Below the pieces are notes generated by a model, which had not been told where the DNA came from, ran no database searches, and saw only the letters and a program-made list of their open reading frames with translations. This document shows positions 57,402-64,000 of a stretch of DNA of 64,000 bases, in pieces. The translations under genes were made by a program, and so were the position numbers. The stretch spans positions 62,001-126,000 of the forward strand of contig NZ_NPOA01000011.1 in assembly GCF_002287375.1 (NCBI RefSeq). The letters run 5' to 3'. The stretch comes from Virgibacillus profundi (GTDB lineage Bacteria; Bacillota; Bacilli; Bacillales; Amphibacillaceae). Numbering within the stretch: the first letter of the stretch is position 1; the number at the start of each line of letters is the position of its first letter.

Positions 57402-57761
57402 CTAATACCAAGCGCTCATACCGCCTTTTACATTATTAATTTTTTCAAAACCTTGCTTTTTCAATAGTTTCGCTGCTTTTGCACTTCTCATACCACTTTG
57501 ACAAATGACAACAATCTCTTTGTCCCTATCAAGTTTATCAATCTTCTTGGCCAATTCAAATAATGGAATATTTTTAAATTGTGGGGAATGATTTGCCTTA
57601 TATTCCCTCGGAGTACGAACATCGATAAATTGCACTTTTTTATCAGTGAATTTATTTTTAGCTTCTTGAGCTGTAATATTGTTGACACCTTTGGTTGGCA
57701 TAAAGCGACCAATTACAAAACCTGCAATTAATATAATAAGAATCCATTGTATACTATCCAT
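57402..57761 (-). CDS. Membrane-anchored rhodanese
   Basis: 119 residues. A single N-terminal membrane helix (about 4-20, 'WILIILIAGFVIGRF') precedes a rhodanese domain with catalytic cysteine in 'VVICQSGMRSAKAA'. 'FIDVRTPREYKA' and 'NNVKGGMSAWY' are family signatures. It transfers sulfane sulfur at the inner membrane face. First gene of the minus-strand pair. An ATACC-N6-GGTAT operator lies 29 bases upstream. Confidence 0.88.
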   Translation of the reverse strand: MDSIQWILIILIAGFVIGRFMPTKGVNNITAQEAKNKFTDKKVQFIDVRTPREYKANHSPQFKNIPLFELAKKIDKLDRDKEIVVICQSGMRSAKAAKLLKKQGFEKINNVKGGMSAWY

Positions 57762-57789
57762 TTGAGCTTTTCCTCCTTATTTATTTTAT

Positions 57790-57805
57790 ATACCAAGAAG
57801 GGTAT
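57790..57805. promoter_or_regulatory. CstR/CsoR-type operator 1
   Basis: ATACCAAGAAGGGTAT fits the known TACC/GGTA palindrome of CstR and CsoR repressors. It lies upstream of the minus-strand rhodanese gene. Confidence 0.65.
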
Positions 57806-57940
57806 AAATTTAGTTGAAAGAAGGGGTTCAGGGACCCCTTAGAAGAGTTGCCTGAACCCTTTCTTATACTAAACGTTGCTATTTAAAATTATATTCTGTT
57901 ACAATTTTATCTCTTTTGCTGTTCCTAACATGGGAGAACT

Positions 57941-58022
57941 TACCACATAGGGTATAATTTATTTAAAAAAATTAAACGCATTGTAATTCGTTAACAAATA
58001 CCACGATATACCCCTGTGGGTA
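57941..58022. promoter_or_regulatory. Two CstR/CsoR-type operators without an adjacent start
   Basis: TACCACATAGGGTA (57941-57954) and TACCCCTGTGGGTA (58009-58022) are both palindromes of the same type. No gene starts right beside them. They may serve the minus-strand rhodanese transcript or mark a lost promoter. The rest of the interval 57806-58126 shows nothing else. Confidence 0.55.
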
Positions 58023-58126
58023 GGTTGTCAATAGTTTTGCAATAAGAAATATCACAGCATGATACTAAAGTAATACTAGAAATATTTGACTGTTTGATTT
58101 ATAACTTATTGTGTGCCGAATAAAAA

Positions 58127-58162
58127 AACAGACAGAAATTCTATTTTTCCTGTCTGTTCCAA
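58127..58162. terminator. Terminator of the MBL pseudogene
   Basis: AACAGACAG / CTGTCTGTT stem with T- and A-runs at both sides, five bases beyond the stop of the minus-strand pseudogene. Confidence 0.7.
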
Positions 58163-58166
58163 TTCT

Positions 58167-58545
58167 TAAAATGAGTATGATTCTCCATCATCTGGCACTA
58201 AAACATTAGCGGAGATTCCTTTTTCATTAATAAAGCCTTTTAATTCTTCCCTTGATAATGTCCAATGATTGACAGCTTCCATATGGGTAGAAATAATTTT
58301 TGCATTAGAGGCAGCCTTATACACTTTTCATAGACATCATCTTTCCCAATTACGAGTGAACCGCCTTCAAGGAATTGATTATCTCCAGCATTTACAACAA
58401 TGACTTCAGGTTTATGTGTGTCGATTACTTCCTGAACAGCTTCATACCAAACCGTATTTCCAGCTAGATATAATGTTTTTTCATCTGGATGATTAAGGAT
58501 AACACCACATACTAGAATTGGGTGAGCAAGTCCATTTGACAGGAC
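58167..58545 (-). pseudogene. MBL-fold hydrolase (UlaG-like) remnant
   Basis: On the minus strand 'HPDEKTLYLAGNTVWYEAVQ', 'KPEVIVVNAGDNQFLEGGSL' and, after a frameshift near 58325, 'KIISTHMEAVNHWTLSREEL' to 'DDGESYSF' at 58167 form the C-terminal half of a metallo-beta-lactamase-fold hydrolase. The N-terminal HxHxDH metal site is missing. It is a decayed gene; its own terminator survives. Confidence 0.65.
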
Positions 58546-58612
58546 AAGCTACTTCAGATAGGGTTGCGAAATTAAATATACTCTTACTATGGGGCTGGTT
58601 CAGTCGCCAACG

Positions 58613-58639
58613 TTGACAATATACCTATAAGGGTATAAT
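58613..58639 (+). promoter_or_regulatory. CstR promoter with overlapping operator 2
   Basis: TTGACA (58613-58618), the palindrome ATACCTATAAGGGTAT (58621-58636) and TATAAT (58634-58639) overlap, so a bound repressor would cover the promoter. It precedes the cstR-like gene and indicates self-repression. Confidence 0.72.
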
Positions 58640-58683
58640 ATAATGCTTAGTGATTTTATGGTTACAAAGAAAGGAGAGTTTCT

Positions 58684-58944
58684 ATGGAATACAATGATCA
58701 AATTAAAAATAGAGTAAAACGTATGGAAGGGCAACTTCGAGGGGTTTTAAAAATGATGGAAGAAAACAAAGATTGTAAAGATGTCATTACGCAGTTGTCA
58801 GCTATTCGTTCAGCAGTAGATCGAACAGTAGGTGTGATCGTAAGTTCAAACTTAGTTGAATGTGTATTAGAGGCTGAAAAAGATGGAGAAAACACGGATG
58901 AAGTAATTAAAGAAGCTGTCAACCTACTTGTAAAAAGCAGATAA
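58684..58944 (+). CDS. cstR: CsoR-family persulfide sensor CstR
   Basis: 86 residues, an all-helical CsoR/RcnR-family repressor. It has Cys31 ('NKDCKDVITQL') and Cys60 ('NLVECVLEAE') at the positions of S. aureus CstR, but lacks the His that copper-sensing CsoR proteins carry in the second motif. CstR forms di- to tetrasulfide links between these cysteines when persulfides accumulate and then leaves the DNA. It heads the persulfide detoxification genes and probably binds the TACC-GGTA palindromes between them. Confidence 0.9.
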   Translation: MEYNDQIKNRVKRMEGQLRGVLKMMEENKDCKDVITQLSAIRSAVDRTVGVIVSSNLVECVLEAEKDGENTDEVIKEAVNLLVKSR

Positions 58945-58954
58945 AAAAATAGGC

Positions 58955-58996
58955 TTGACAGTCTTTTTTTATCTTGTTAACATACCCATAGGGGTA
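58955..58996 (+). promoter_or_regulatory. tusA promoter with CstR-type operator 3
   Basis: TTGACA (58955-58960), a 17-base spacer and TAACAT (58978-58983), directly followed by TACCCATAGGGGTA (58983-58996). It gives tusA its own repressible promoter. Confidence 0.65.
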
Positions 58997-59024
58997 GAGG
59001 TAAAAAATGAATGGAGGAAAGAAA

Positions 59025-59252
59025 ATGACGATAAATAAAGTGTTAGATGCAAAAGGATTAGCATGTCCAATGCCAATCGTAAAAACAAAAAAGGCAATAA
59101 ACGAACTTGAATCGGAGCAAGTATTGGAAATTCATGCAACAGATAAGGGTTTTAAAAGTGACCTTACCGCATGGGCTAAATCAGGCGGACATGAGCTTTT
59201 GAAACATGAAGAAGAAAATGATGTTTTAAAGTTTTGGATAAAAAAGGGCTAA
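59025..59252 (+). CDS. TusA-family sulfur carrier
   Basis: 75 residues. The persulfide-carrying cysteine is Cys14 in 'GLACPMPIVKTKKAI', the family hallmark. It moves sulfane sulfur between rhodaneses and acceptors in the cytosol. ATG 59025 has GGAGGA 6 bases upstream; an earlier ATG at 59007 would place that site inside the gene. In S. aureus the related cst operon carries CstA with a TusA domain; here TusA is separate. Confidence 0.9.
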   Translation: MTINKVLDAKGLACPMPIVKTKKAINELESEQVLEIHATDKGFKSDLTAWAKSGGHELLKHEEENDVLKFWIKKG

Positions 59253-59269
59253 ATTTTTAATTTATTATA

Positions 59270-59283
59270 TACCTATATGGGTA
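59270..59283. promoter_or_regulatory. CstR-type operator 4
   Basis: TACCTATATGGGTA lies between tusA and the rhodanese gene, with no good promoter boxes seen. Confidence 0.58.
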
Positions 59284-59333
59284 CGCGAAGAATAATCATT
59301 GGATAGGAATAAGATATGGAGGATGATATTACG

Positions 59334-59630
59334 ATGAAAGAAATTACTGCAAAAGAAGTGGAGTCTTTTATAAATAAAGGAAAGGTATTAAATATCATCG
59401 ATGTGCGTGAAGTCGATGAAGTAGCAGAGGAGAAAATTGCGGGAGCTGTGAACATTCCTCTAGGTCACATTGAGTTTCGTATGGATAAATTAGATAAGAC
59501 AAAGGAATATATCATGGTTTGTCGTTCTGGGGGAAGAAGTGGCCGTGCTACAGAGTTCCTTGAAAGCCAAGGATATGATGTGATCAACATGCAAGGTGGA
59601 ATGCTTTCATGGAAAGGGAAAGTGGGCTAA
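59334..59630 (+). CDS. Single-domain rhodanese
   Basis: 98 residues. The catalytic loop is 'MVCRSGGRSGRA' (Cys63), with 'IIDVREVDEVAEEKIAGAVN' and 'MQGGMLSWKG'. There is no signal or membrane segment. It transfers sulfane sulfur to thiol acceptors. ATG 59334 fits the GGAGG site; an earlier ATG at 59316 sits on top of it. Part of the persulfide cluster, flanked on both sides by CstR-type palindromes. Confidence 0.9.
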   Translation: MKEITAKEVESFINKGKVLNIIDVREVDEVAEEKIAGAVNIPLGHIEFRMDKLDKTKEYIMVCRSGGRSGRATEFLESQGYDVINMQGGMLSWKGKVG

Positions 59631-59648
59631 TTTTTTTGGAGATTTTAA

Positions 59649-59662
59649 TACCCATATAGGTA
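59649..59662. promoter_or_regulatory. CstR-type operator 5
   Basis: TACCCATATAGGTA lies between the rhodanese and glutaredoxin genes. Confidence 0.58.
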
Positions 59663-59728
59663 TAAGGTAGATGTGAATAGGTTTATTTGGAGAAATTTTA
59701 CTTTTAATAGATGAGGGAGGATTTGAAT

Positions 59729-59944
59729 ATGAATTCAGTAACAGTTTATACAACAGCTCAGTGCCCGTATTGTGTCATGTTAAAGAACTTTTTATCGGAA
59801 CAAAATATTCCATTTAATGAAGTGAATGTTAATACAAAACCTGAAATGATGCAAAAACTAGTGCAAACAACAGGACAATTGGGGGTACCTCAGACCGAGG
59901 TTAATGGTCAATGGATTGTAGGCTATGATCCAGATAATATATGA
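59729..59944 (+). CDS. Glutaredoxin-family protein with shortened C-terminus
   Basis: 71 residues with redox motif 'CPYC' (Cys12, Cys15) and 'LGVPQTEVNGQWIVGYDP'. The stop TGA follows 'PDNI' directly. In the next frame the bases read 'MMALKN' and a stop, the usual end of this subfamily, so a one-base deletion seems to have trimmed the last six residues. The fold should still form. GAGGGAGG precedes the ATG. Confidence 0.85.
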   Translation: MNSVTVYTTAQCPYCVMLKNFLSEQNIPFNEVNVNTKPEMMQKLVQTTGQLGVPQTEVNGQWIVGYDPDNI

Positions 59945-59973
59945 TGGCATTAAAAAATTAGGAGGAAGAATAA

Positions 59974-60369
59974 ATGAATAAAAAAGTCGCAATTATCGCA
60001 AGCAATGGTGGATTATTTGATGCATACAAGGTCTTTAATATCGCAACCGCAGCTGCTGCAACAGATCAAGAAGTAGCTATTTTCTTCACATTCGAAGGAT
60101 TAAACTTAATTCATAATGAGGCATATCAGGACCTTCCAATGCCTGAAGGAAAAGAACATTTTGCAGAAGGATTTGCGAAATCCAATGTTCCAGCTATCCC
60201 GGAAATGGTTGCAATGGCAAAGGAAATGGGTGTTACATTTATTGGCTGTCAAATGACAATGGATGTTATGGGATTAGAGAAAGAATCCTTTATTGATGGA
60301 GTTGAAGTAGGCGGAGCAGTAACATTTTTAGAATTTGCTAAAGACGCGGATGTAACCTTGACATTTTAA
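59974..60369 (+). CDS. DsrE/DsrF-like sulfur-relay protein
   Basis: 131 residues of the DsrE/F/H superfamily. The N-terminus 'KVAIIASNGGLFDAYKVFNI' forms the first strand and loop, and the candidate active cysteine is Cys92 in 'FIGCQMTMDVMG'. Such proteins carry persulfide sulfur and, in related operons, work with TusA and rhodaneses. It lies 30 bases after the glutaredoxin without an operator between them, so the two are cotranscribed. Confidence 0.87.
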   Translation: MNKKVAIIASNGGLFDAYKVFNIATAAAATDQEVAIFFTFEGLNLIHNEAYQDLPMPEGKEHFAEGFAKSNVPAIPEMVAMAKEMGVTFIGCQMTMDVMGLEKESFIDGVEVGGAVTFLEFAKDADVTLTF

Positions 60370-60389
60370 TATTTTTTTAAAAAATAATA

Positions 60390-60403
60390 TACCATAGGGG
60401 GTA
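60390..60403. promoter_or_regulatory. CstR-type operator 6
   Basis: TACCATAGGGGGTA lies just before the rhodanese-dioxygenase gene and overlaps its ribosome binding region (GGGGG). Confidence 0.58.
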
Positions 60404-60408
60404 AATGT

Positions 60409-61536
60409 ATGACTGTGAATACAATGACTGCAAAAGAGGTAACGGAAAAAGTATTTAACAAAGAAGAAATATTTATTTTAGATGTTCGTAATTCAAGTGA
60501 TTTCACAGATTGGAAAATTGAAGGCGAAAACTTTGATTTTCTAAATGTTCCATACTTTGATTTGCTTGATGGTGTGGAAAGAATTTTGGATAAGGTTCCT
60601 ACTGATAAAGATGTACTCGTTGTTTGTGCAAAAGGGCGTTCATCTATCATGGTTGCAGAGATGCTTTCAGAGGCTGGGCTTTCTGTTTCTTCCCTGGAAG
60701 GTGGAATGAACGCATGGAGTGAACATTTAGAACCTGTTAAAGTTGGGGATCTAAAAGGTGGAGGAGAGATTTATCAGTTTGTACGAATTGGTAAGGGGTG
60801 CTTGTCTTACATGGTTGTCTCTAATGGTGAGGCTGCCGTTATTGATGCAACAAGAATGACTAACATCTATCTTGAATTTGCAAATCGTATTGGAGCTAAA
60901 ATCACCCATGTATTTGATACACACCTACATGCTGATCATATTTCCGGTGGAAGAAAACTCGCTGAAAAAACTAACGCAACCTACTGGCTTCCACCAAAAG
61001 ATGCCACTGAAGTAACGTTTGATTACCAATCCTTAGAAGATGGAAATGAAGTGGCAATTGGTACTACGTCGATAAATATGCATGCATTATATTCCCCTGG
61101 TCACACAATTGGATCAACATCATTTATTGTGGACGAAAAGTTCTTACTAACTGGTGATATCTTATTTATTGATTCAATTGGAAGACCGGACCTAGCTGGG
61201 TTAGCAGAAGACTGGGTTGGTGATTTAAGAGAAAGTCTATATACAAGATACAAAGAATTATCTGGGGAACTAATAGTTTTACCAGGACACTTTACGATTA
61301 TCGATGAATTAAATGCGGATGGTAGTGTATCCGAAAAATTAAGTACGCTTTTTGAAACAAATCATGGGCTAAATATTGAAGATGAAAATGCATTTAGAAA
61401 ACTGGTGACTGAAAACTTACCGTCACAACCAAACGCATATCAAGAGATTCGGGAAATAAATATGGGGAAAATTGAACAAGAGATAGAGAAACAGCGTGAA
61501 ATGGAAATTGGACCCAATCGTTGTGCAGTTCGATAA
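60409..61536 (+). CDS. Rhodanese / persulfide dioxygenase fusion (CstB-like)
   Basis: 375 residues. The N-terminal rhodanese domain (about 5-107) has Cys73 in 'VVCAKGRSS'. The metallo-beta-lactamase-fold dioxygenase (about 118-340) has metal ligands in '[11 protein letters not shown]' (His172, His174, Asp176, His177), 'YSPGHTIGS', 'TGDILFID' and 'VLPGHFTI', plus 'GRPDL', a persulfide dioxygenase signature. It oxidises persulfide to sulfite. The order rhodanese then dioxygenase differs from S. aureus CstB, whose rhodanese follows the dioxygenase. Confidence 0.9.
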   Translation: MTVNTMTAKEVTEKVFNKEEIFILDVRNSSDFTDWKIEGENFDFLNVPYFDLLDGVERILDKVPTDKDVLVVCAKGRSSIMVAEMLSEAGLSVSSLEGGMNAWSEHLEPVKVGDLKGGGEIYQFVRIGKGCLSYMVVSNGEAAVIDATRMTNIYLEFANRIGAKITHVFDTHLHADHISGGRKLAEKTNATYWLPPKDATEVTFDYQSLEDGNEVAIGTTSINMHALYSPGHTIGSTSFIVDEKFLLTGDILFIDSIGRPDLAGLAEDWVGDLRESLYTRYKELSGELIVLPGHFTIIDELNADGSVSEKLSTLFETNHGLNIEDENAFRKLVTENLPSQPNAYQEIREINMGKIEQEIEKQREMEIGPNRCAVR

Positions 61537-61621
61537 AGTAATCGGTTGACTATGAATTTTTTCAGGAAGGATTTATCAAAAAGGGAGCCATAACTGGTTC
61601 GCTTTTTGGGGAGTGTGAGAA

Positions 61622-62410
61622 ATGGATATAGATTTTATTTTAACCATCTTCCTAATAGGAATGATTGGCTCATTTATTTCTGGAATGTTAGGAATAGGTG
61701 GAGCCATCATTAATTTTCCGATGTTGCTGTATATCCCTGCTGCACTTGGTATTGCCCAATTTACAGCCTATGAAGTGTCAGGAATAACTGCAATTCAAGT
61801 ATTCTTTGCCACGATTGGCGGTGTCCTTGCATATCGTAAAGGTGGATTTTTAAATAAAAAGTTAATTGCCTATATGGGTATCAGTATTTTAATAGGTAGT
61901 TTTATTGGGGGACTTGGCTCTACACAAATGCCTGAAAGTGGAATCAATGTCGTTTATGGAATATTAGCGTTTCTTGCAGTCATCATGATGTTTATACCAA
62001 AAAAAGGACTTGATGACATATCCTCCCGGCAAATAGAGTTTAACAAGTGGCTTGCCGCATTACTTGCATTAATAGTTGGGATAGGAGCAGGTATTGTTGG
62101 TGCGGGAGGTGCATTCTTGCTAGTACCAATCATGCTTACTGTTTTAAAAATACCTACAAGAGTGACGATAGCTTCTTCCTTAGCAATAACACTTATTTCG
62201 TCAATAGGCGCCATAGCCGGAAAATTGTCAACTGGACAAGTGCAATTCATACCTTCAGTGATCATGGTGGTTGCTAGTTTAATTGCAGCACCACTCGGGG
62301 CCATGGCAGGGAAAAAAATAAATACAAAAGTGTTACAGGTGATGTTAGCTTTACTAATATCTGCAACAGCAGTGAAGATTTGGATAGATATATTAGTTAC
62401 TAATAATTAA
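61622..62410 (+). CDS. TauE/SafE-family sulfite exporter
   Basis: 262 residues with about eight membrane helices in two inverted repeats, each starting near a 'GxxGIGGA' or '[13 protein letters not shown]' motif. It would export the sulfite made by the dioxygenase upstream, as TauE does in the S. aureus cst system. It lies 85 bases downstream of the dioxygenase, without a CstR-type palindrome, so it probably shares that transcript. Confidence 0.9.
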   Translation: MDIDFILTIFLIGMIGSFISGMLGIGGAIINFPMLLYIPAALGIAQFTAYEVSGITAIQVFFATIGGVLAYRKGGFLNKKLIAYMGISILIGSFIGGLGSTQMPESGINVVYGILAFLAVIMMFIPKKGLDDISSRQIEFNKWLAALLALIVGIGAGIVGAGGAFLLVPIMLTVLKIPTRVTIASSLAITLISSIGAIAGKLSTGQVQFIPSVIMVVASLIAAPLGAMAGKKINTKVLQVMLALLISATAVKIWIDILVTNN

Positions 62411-62585
62411 TAAACAGGTGTTCATGTTAGAGAAGGATTTACAAAATTGGGACAGGAATATAGATACGATTAATACTTTTTACACTGATTGGACAGTATA
62501 ACTTTTTTTAGGCAGTAAAGAAAATATATCCATATTTCTTTCTGGGGCTCCGATTACTCGCCCCACCGTAAAGATTTGCATAAGT

Positions 62586-62632
62586 GCAACTAAGGCATCG
62601 CCCAAAGGCTTGGCGAATGCCAAGTTTTCTAA
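62586..62632. repeat. Dispersed palindromic repeat, copy 3
   Basis: GCAACTAAGGCATCGCCC ... GCCAAGTTTTCTAA is the inverted counterpart of 1384-1435. The flanking interval 62411-62744 also has a GC-rich patch (GGGGCTCCGATTACTCGCCCC, 62544 on) that can fold, but no gene. Confidence 0.65.
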
Positions 62633-62744
62633 TGTTACCTGTTTCTGTAAGAATCCTTACCCCGTGATAATATTGACTTTAGTTCATGATTAATAAATAT
62701 TCATTTAATGAGTCTATCATGGCAATGAGAAAGGATGATTAAAG

Positions 62745-63347
62745 ATGAACAAATGGAATACACGCTTTCAAACAGAGAATTATGTTTACGGGAAGGAACC
62801 GAATGCTTTTTTGGAGGAATTTCATAAGAAAATGAACATTTCTGGTGATGCTTTAGCGATAGCTGAAGGAGAAGGGCGTAATGCGGTTTACCTAGCAGGG
62901 CAGGGGATGAAAGTCACGACATGGGATTTTGCGGAATCGGGCCTCGTAAAAACTAATAAGCTTGCAAAAGAACGTGGTGTAGACGTCTCCACCGAACTCG
63001 TAGATTTAAACGAAGCTAACTGGAGTAAAGATAAATGGGATGAAATTGTATGTGTCTTCGGTCATTTCCCGTCAGAACTCAGGCAGAAAACACTTGAAGG
63101 TGTAAAGGAAGCTGTAAAGCCAGGAGGTTATTTTCTAACTGAGGTGTATTCACCTTACCAGATTCCTTATAAAAGTGGTGGACCACAGAATCTGGATTTC
63201 TTATACAAACCGGAAGAGTTTTTGAAAACCTTTGCTGATTGGCGCATTGTTCACCTATTCATGGGAGAGGTTGCTCGTCATGAAGGAGAGCTCCATACTG
63301 GACTGGCACATGTGATCCAATTTGTTGGTCAAAAACCTAAAAAATAA
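62745..63347 (+). CDS. Class I SAM-dependent methyltransferase (TehB-like)
   Basis: 200 residues. The N-terminus 'WNTRFQTENYVYGKEPNAFL' is typical of TehB/thiopurine-type methyltransferases that handle toxic small molecules. Motif I is 'ALAIAEGEGRNAVYLAGQGM', with 'DEIVCVFGHF' and 'AVKPGGYFLTEVY' further on. Proximity to sulfur and copper genes suggests a detoxification role, perhaps thiol or metalloid methylation, but the substrate is not shown. AAAGGATG site before ATG. Confidence 0.8.
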   Translation: MNKWNTRFQTENYVYGKEPNAFLEEFHKKMNISGDALAIAEGEGRNAVYLAGQGMKVTTWDFAESGLVKTNKLAKERGVDVSTELVDLNEANWSKDKWDEIVCVFGHFPSELRQKTLEGVKEAVKPGGYFLTEVYSPYQIPYKSGGPQNLDFLYKPEEFLKTFADWRIVHLFMGEVARHEGELHTGLAHVIQFVGQKPKK

Positions 63348-63369
63348 CAGAATAAGTAAAACTATGAAA

Positions 63370-63398
63370 AGCCATGTTATTGTGACATGGTTTTTTTA
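63370..63398 (+). terminator. Terminator after the methyltransferase
   Basis: GCCATGT / ACATGGT stem with a short loop and seven T. Confidence 0.78.
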
Positions 63399-63426
63399 AT
63401 TCTATGGAAATGGTTGGGGTGAGCCA

Positions 63427-63501
63427 ATGTTAAGTGACATCGGAGTAATGAAATTTAAGGATCATTACAATTTATATGTTGGTGGAAAAGCAAATTATTA
63501 A
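63427..63501 (+). pseudogene. Possible nitrite/sulfite reductase fragment
   Basis: Twenty-four codons read 'DIGVMKFKDHYNLYVGGKAN', similar to the siroheme reductase segment with 'DIGV' and 'LYVGG'. Nothing else of such an enzyme is present. It is probably a relic, but the match is short and the call weak. Confidence 0.3.
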
Positions 63502-63540
63502 GATTAATAAATAAGTCTGGCTAAAATATAAAGTTTTTCA

Positions 63541-63569
63541 TTGACAATTATACCGTATGGGGGTATAGT
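63541..63569 (+). promoter_or_regulatory. copper-operon promoter with CsoR operator
   Basis: TTGACA (63541-63546), 17-base spacer, TATAGT (63564-63569). The spacer holds the palindrome TACCGTATGGGGGTA (63551-63565), the known CsoR operator style. CsoR should repress its own operon until Cu(I) binds. Confidence 0.78.
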
Positions 63570-63599
63570 ATAGGTATAACAGAAAAGGAAGTGATTCAT

Positions 63600-63902
63600 T
63601 TGGAAAAATTCTTACATGATCACCCGAGTAAACCAAGAACACAAGATGAAAAGCAAAAGGTCATAAATCGTTTAAAACGAATAGAAGGTCAAGTTCGTGG
63701 AATACAGAAAATGGTGGAAGAAGATCGATATTGTGTAGATATTTTAGTACAAATTAGCGCAATTCAATCTGCATTAAAAAATACAGGTTTCTCTATCACT
63801 GAACGACATATCAACCATTGTGTCAGTGATGCGATTAAACAAGGTGAAGGTAAAGAAACAATTGAGGAATTAATGAGTGTATTAAAACAGTTTTCTAAAT
63901 AA
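63600..63902 (+). CDS. csoR: Copper-sensing repressor CsoR
   Basis: 100 residues. With the TTG at 63600 as start, the Cu(I) ligands fall at Cys45 ('RYCVDILVQ'), His70 and Cys74 ('HINHCVSDAI'), the same numbers as in B. subtilis CsoR, which supports this start over the GTG at 63591 that overlaps the ribosome binding site. It represses copper efflux genes. The His distinguishes it from the CstR at 58684. Confidence 0.93.
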   Translation: MEKFLHDHPSKPRTQDEKQKVINRLKRIEGQVRGIQKMVEEDRYCVDILVQISAIQSALKNTGFSITERHINHCVSDAIKQGEGKETIEELMSVLKQFSK

Positions 63903-63915
63903 GGGGGGATCTGTT

Positions 63916-64000
63916 GTGAGCGAAACAAATCATGCAACACTAGGTATAACAGGAATGACCTGTGCTGCTTGTTCTACTCGTGTTGAGAAAGTATTAAATA
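63916..64000 (+). CDS. copA: Copper-translocating P-type ATPase CopA (partial)
   Basis: Only the first 28 codons are in the window. GTG start 7 bases after AGGGGGG. The sequence 'LGITGMTCAACSTRVEKVL' is a heavy-metal-associated domain with the MTCAAC copper site as found at the N-terminus of CopA. It follows csoR by 13 bases. A stand-alone CopZ chaperone is less likely because CopZ usually has MxCxHC. Confidence 0.75.
   Translation, partial: MSETNHATLGITGMTCAACSTRVEKVLN

Overview
The window is low-GC DNA from an endospore-forming Bacillaceae bacterium. It carries a tripartite ger germination operon, a candidate sigma-G promoter, and the Bacillus subtilis gene order fadN-fadA-fadE, yusI-gcvH-yusF-yusE, metNPQ, sufCDSUB. 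The dispersed repeats look like those of the halotolerant Virgibacillus/Oceanobacillus group, but genus is an inference. No rRNA, tRNA or CRISPR array was seen. Layout. 0-5.4 kb: an aeRF1-like protein, an SH3 protein, and a minus-strand zinc operon (znuA-znuC-znuB-zur) that runs by ATGA stop/start overlaps into two fluoride-channel genes; a Zur-box-like palindrome lies upstream of znuA. 5.6-11.8 kb: the beta-oxidation genes fadN, fadA and fadE behind a perfect FadR box, with fadE separated from fadA by a GC-rich composite repeat bounded by long inverted arms. 11.8-24.1 kb: mostly core genes (gcvH, thiol proteins, S-box riboswitch with metNPQ, SUF iron-sulfur operon). 24.1-39.1 kb: a decayed accessory zone. 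The 3' end of sufB is duplicated (24068 and 28571), each copy is followed by a tyrosine-integrase remnant, and the ger operon lies between the copies. The zone also holds many broken genes (methyltransferase, DUF389, a TnsD-like transposition protein, DinB, VOC, DUF3052) and an intact YcbLMNO-like two-component/ABC resistance module. 40-45 kb: a thiol-redox cluster with two small membrane proteins, CcdA, two TlpA-like thioredoxins, a SCO protein lacking the usual third copper ligand, and a two-component system. 46.5-54.7 kb: the most unusual locus. An HxlR regulator faces a sirtuin remnant, then two tandem pairs of class-M-like sirtuins (type A with Gln, type B with Glu at the usual catalytic His position), followed by an HD hydrolase, nicotinate phosphoribosyltransferase, an acetyltransferase and a nicotinamidase interrupted by one stop codon. 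Sirtuin chemistry releases nicotinamide, and nicotinamidase plus nicotinate phosphoribosyltransferase would return it to NAD, so the locus reads as an NAD-consuming and NAD-recycling module. 54.7-57 kb: YnzC-like protein, mnmA and a second CcdA. 57.1-62.4 kb: a persulfide/sulfite detoxification cluster (glutaredoxins, rhodaneses, CstR, TusA, DsrE, a rhodanese-persulfide dioxygenase fusion, TauE) with CsoR/CstR-type palindromes in nearly every gap. 62.7-64 kb: a methyltransferase and the start of a copper efflux operon (csoR, copA) cut by the window end.
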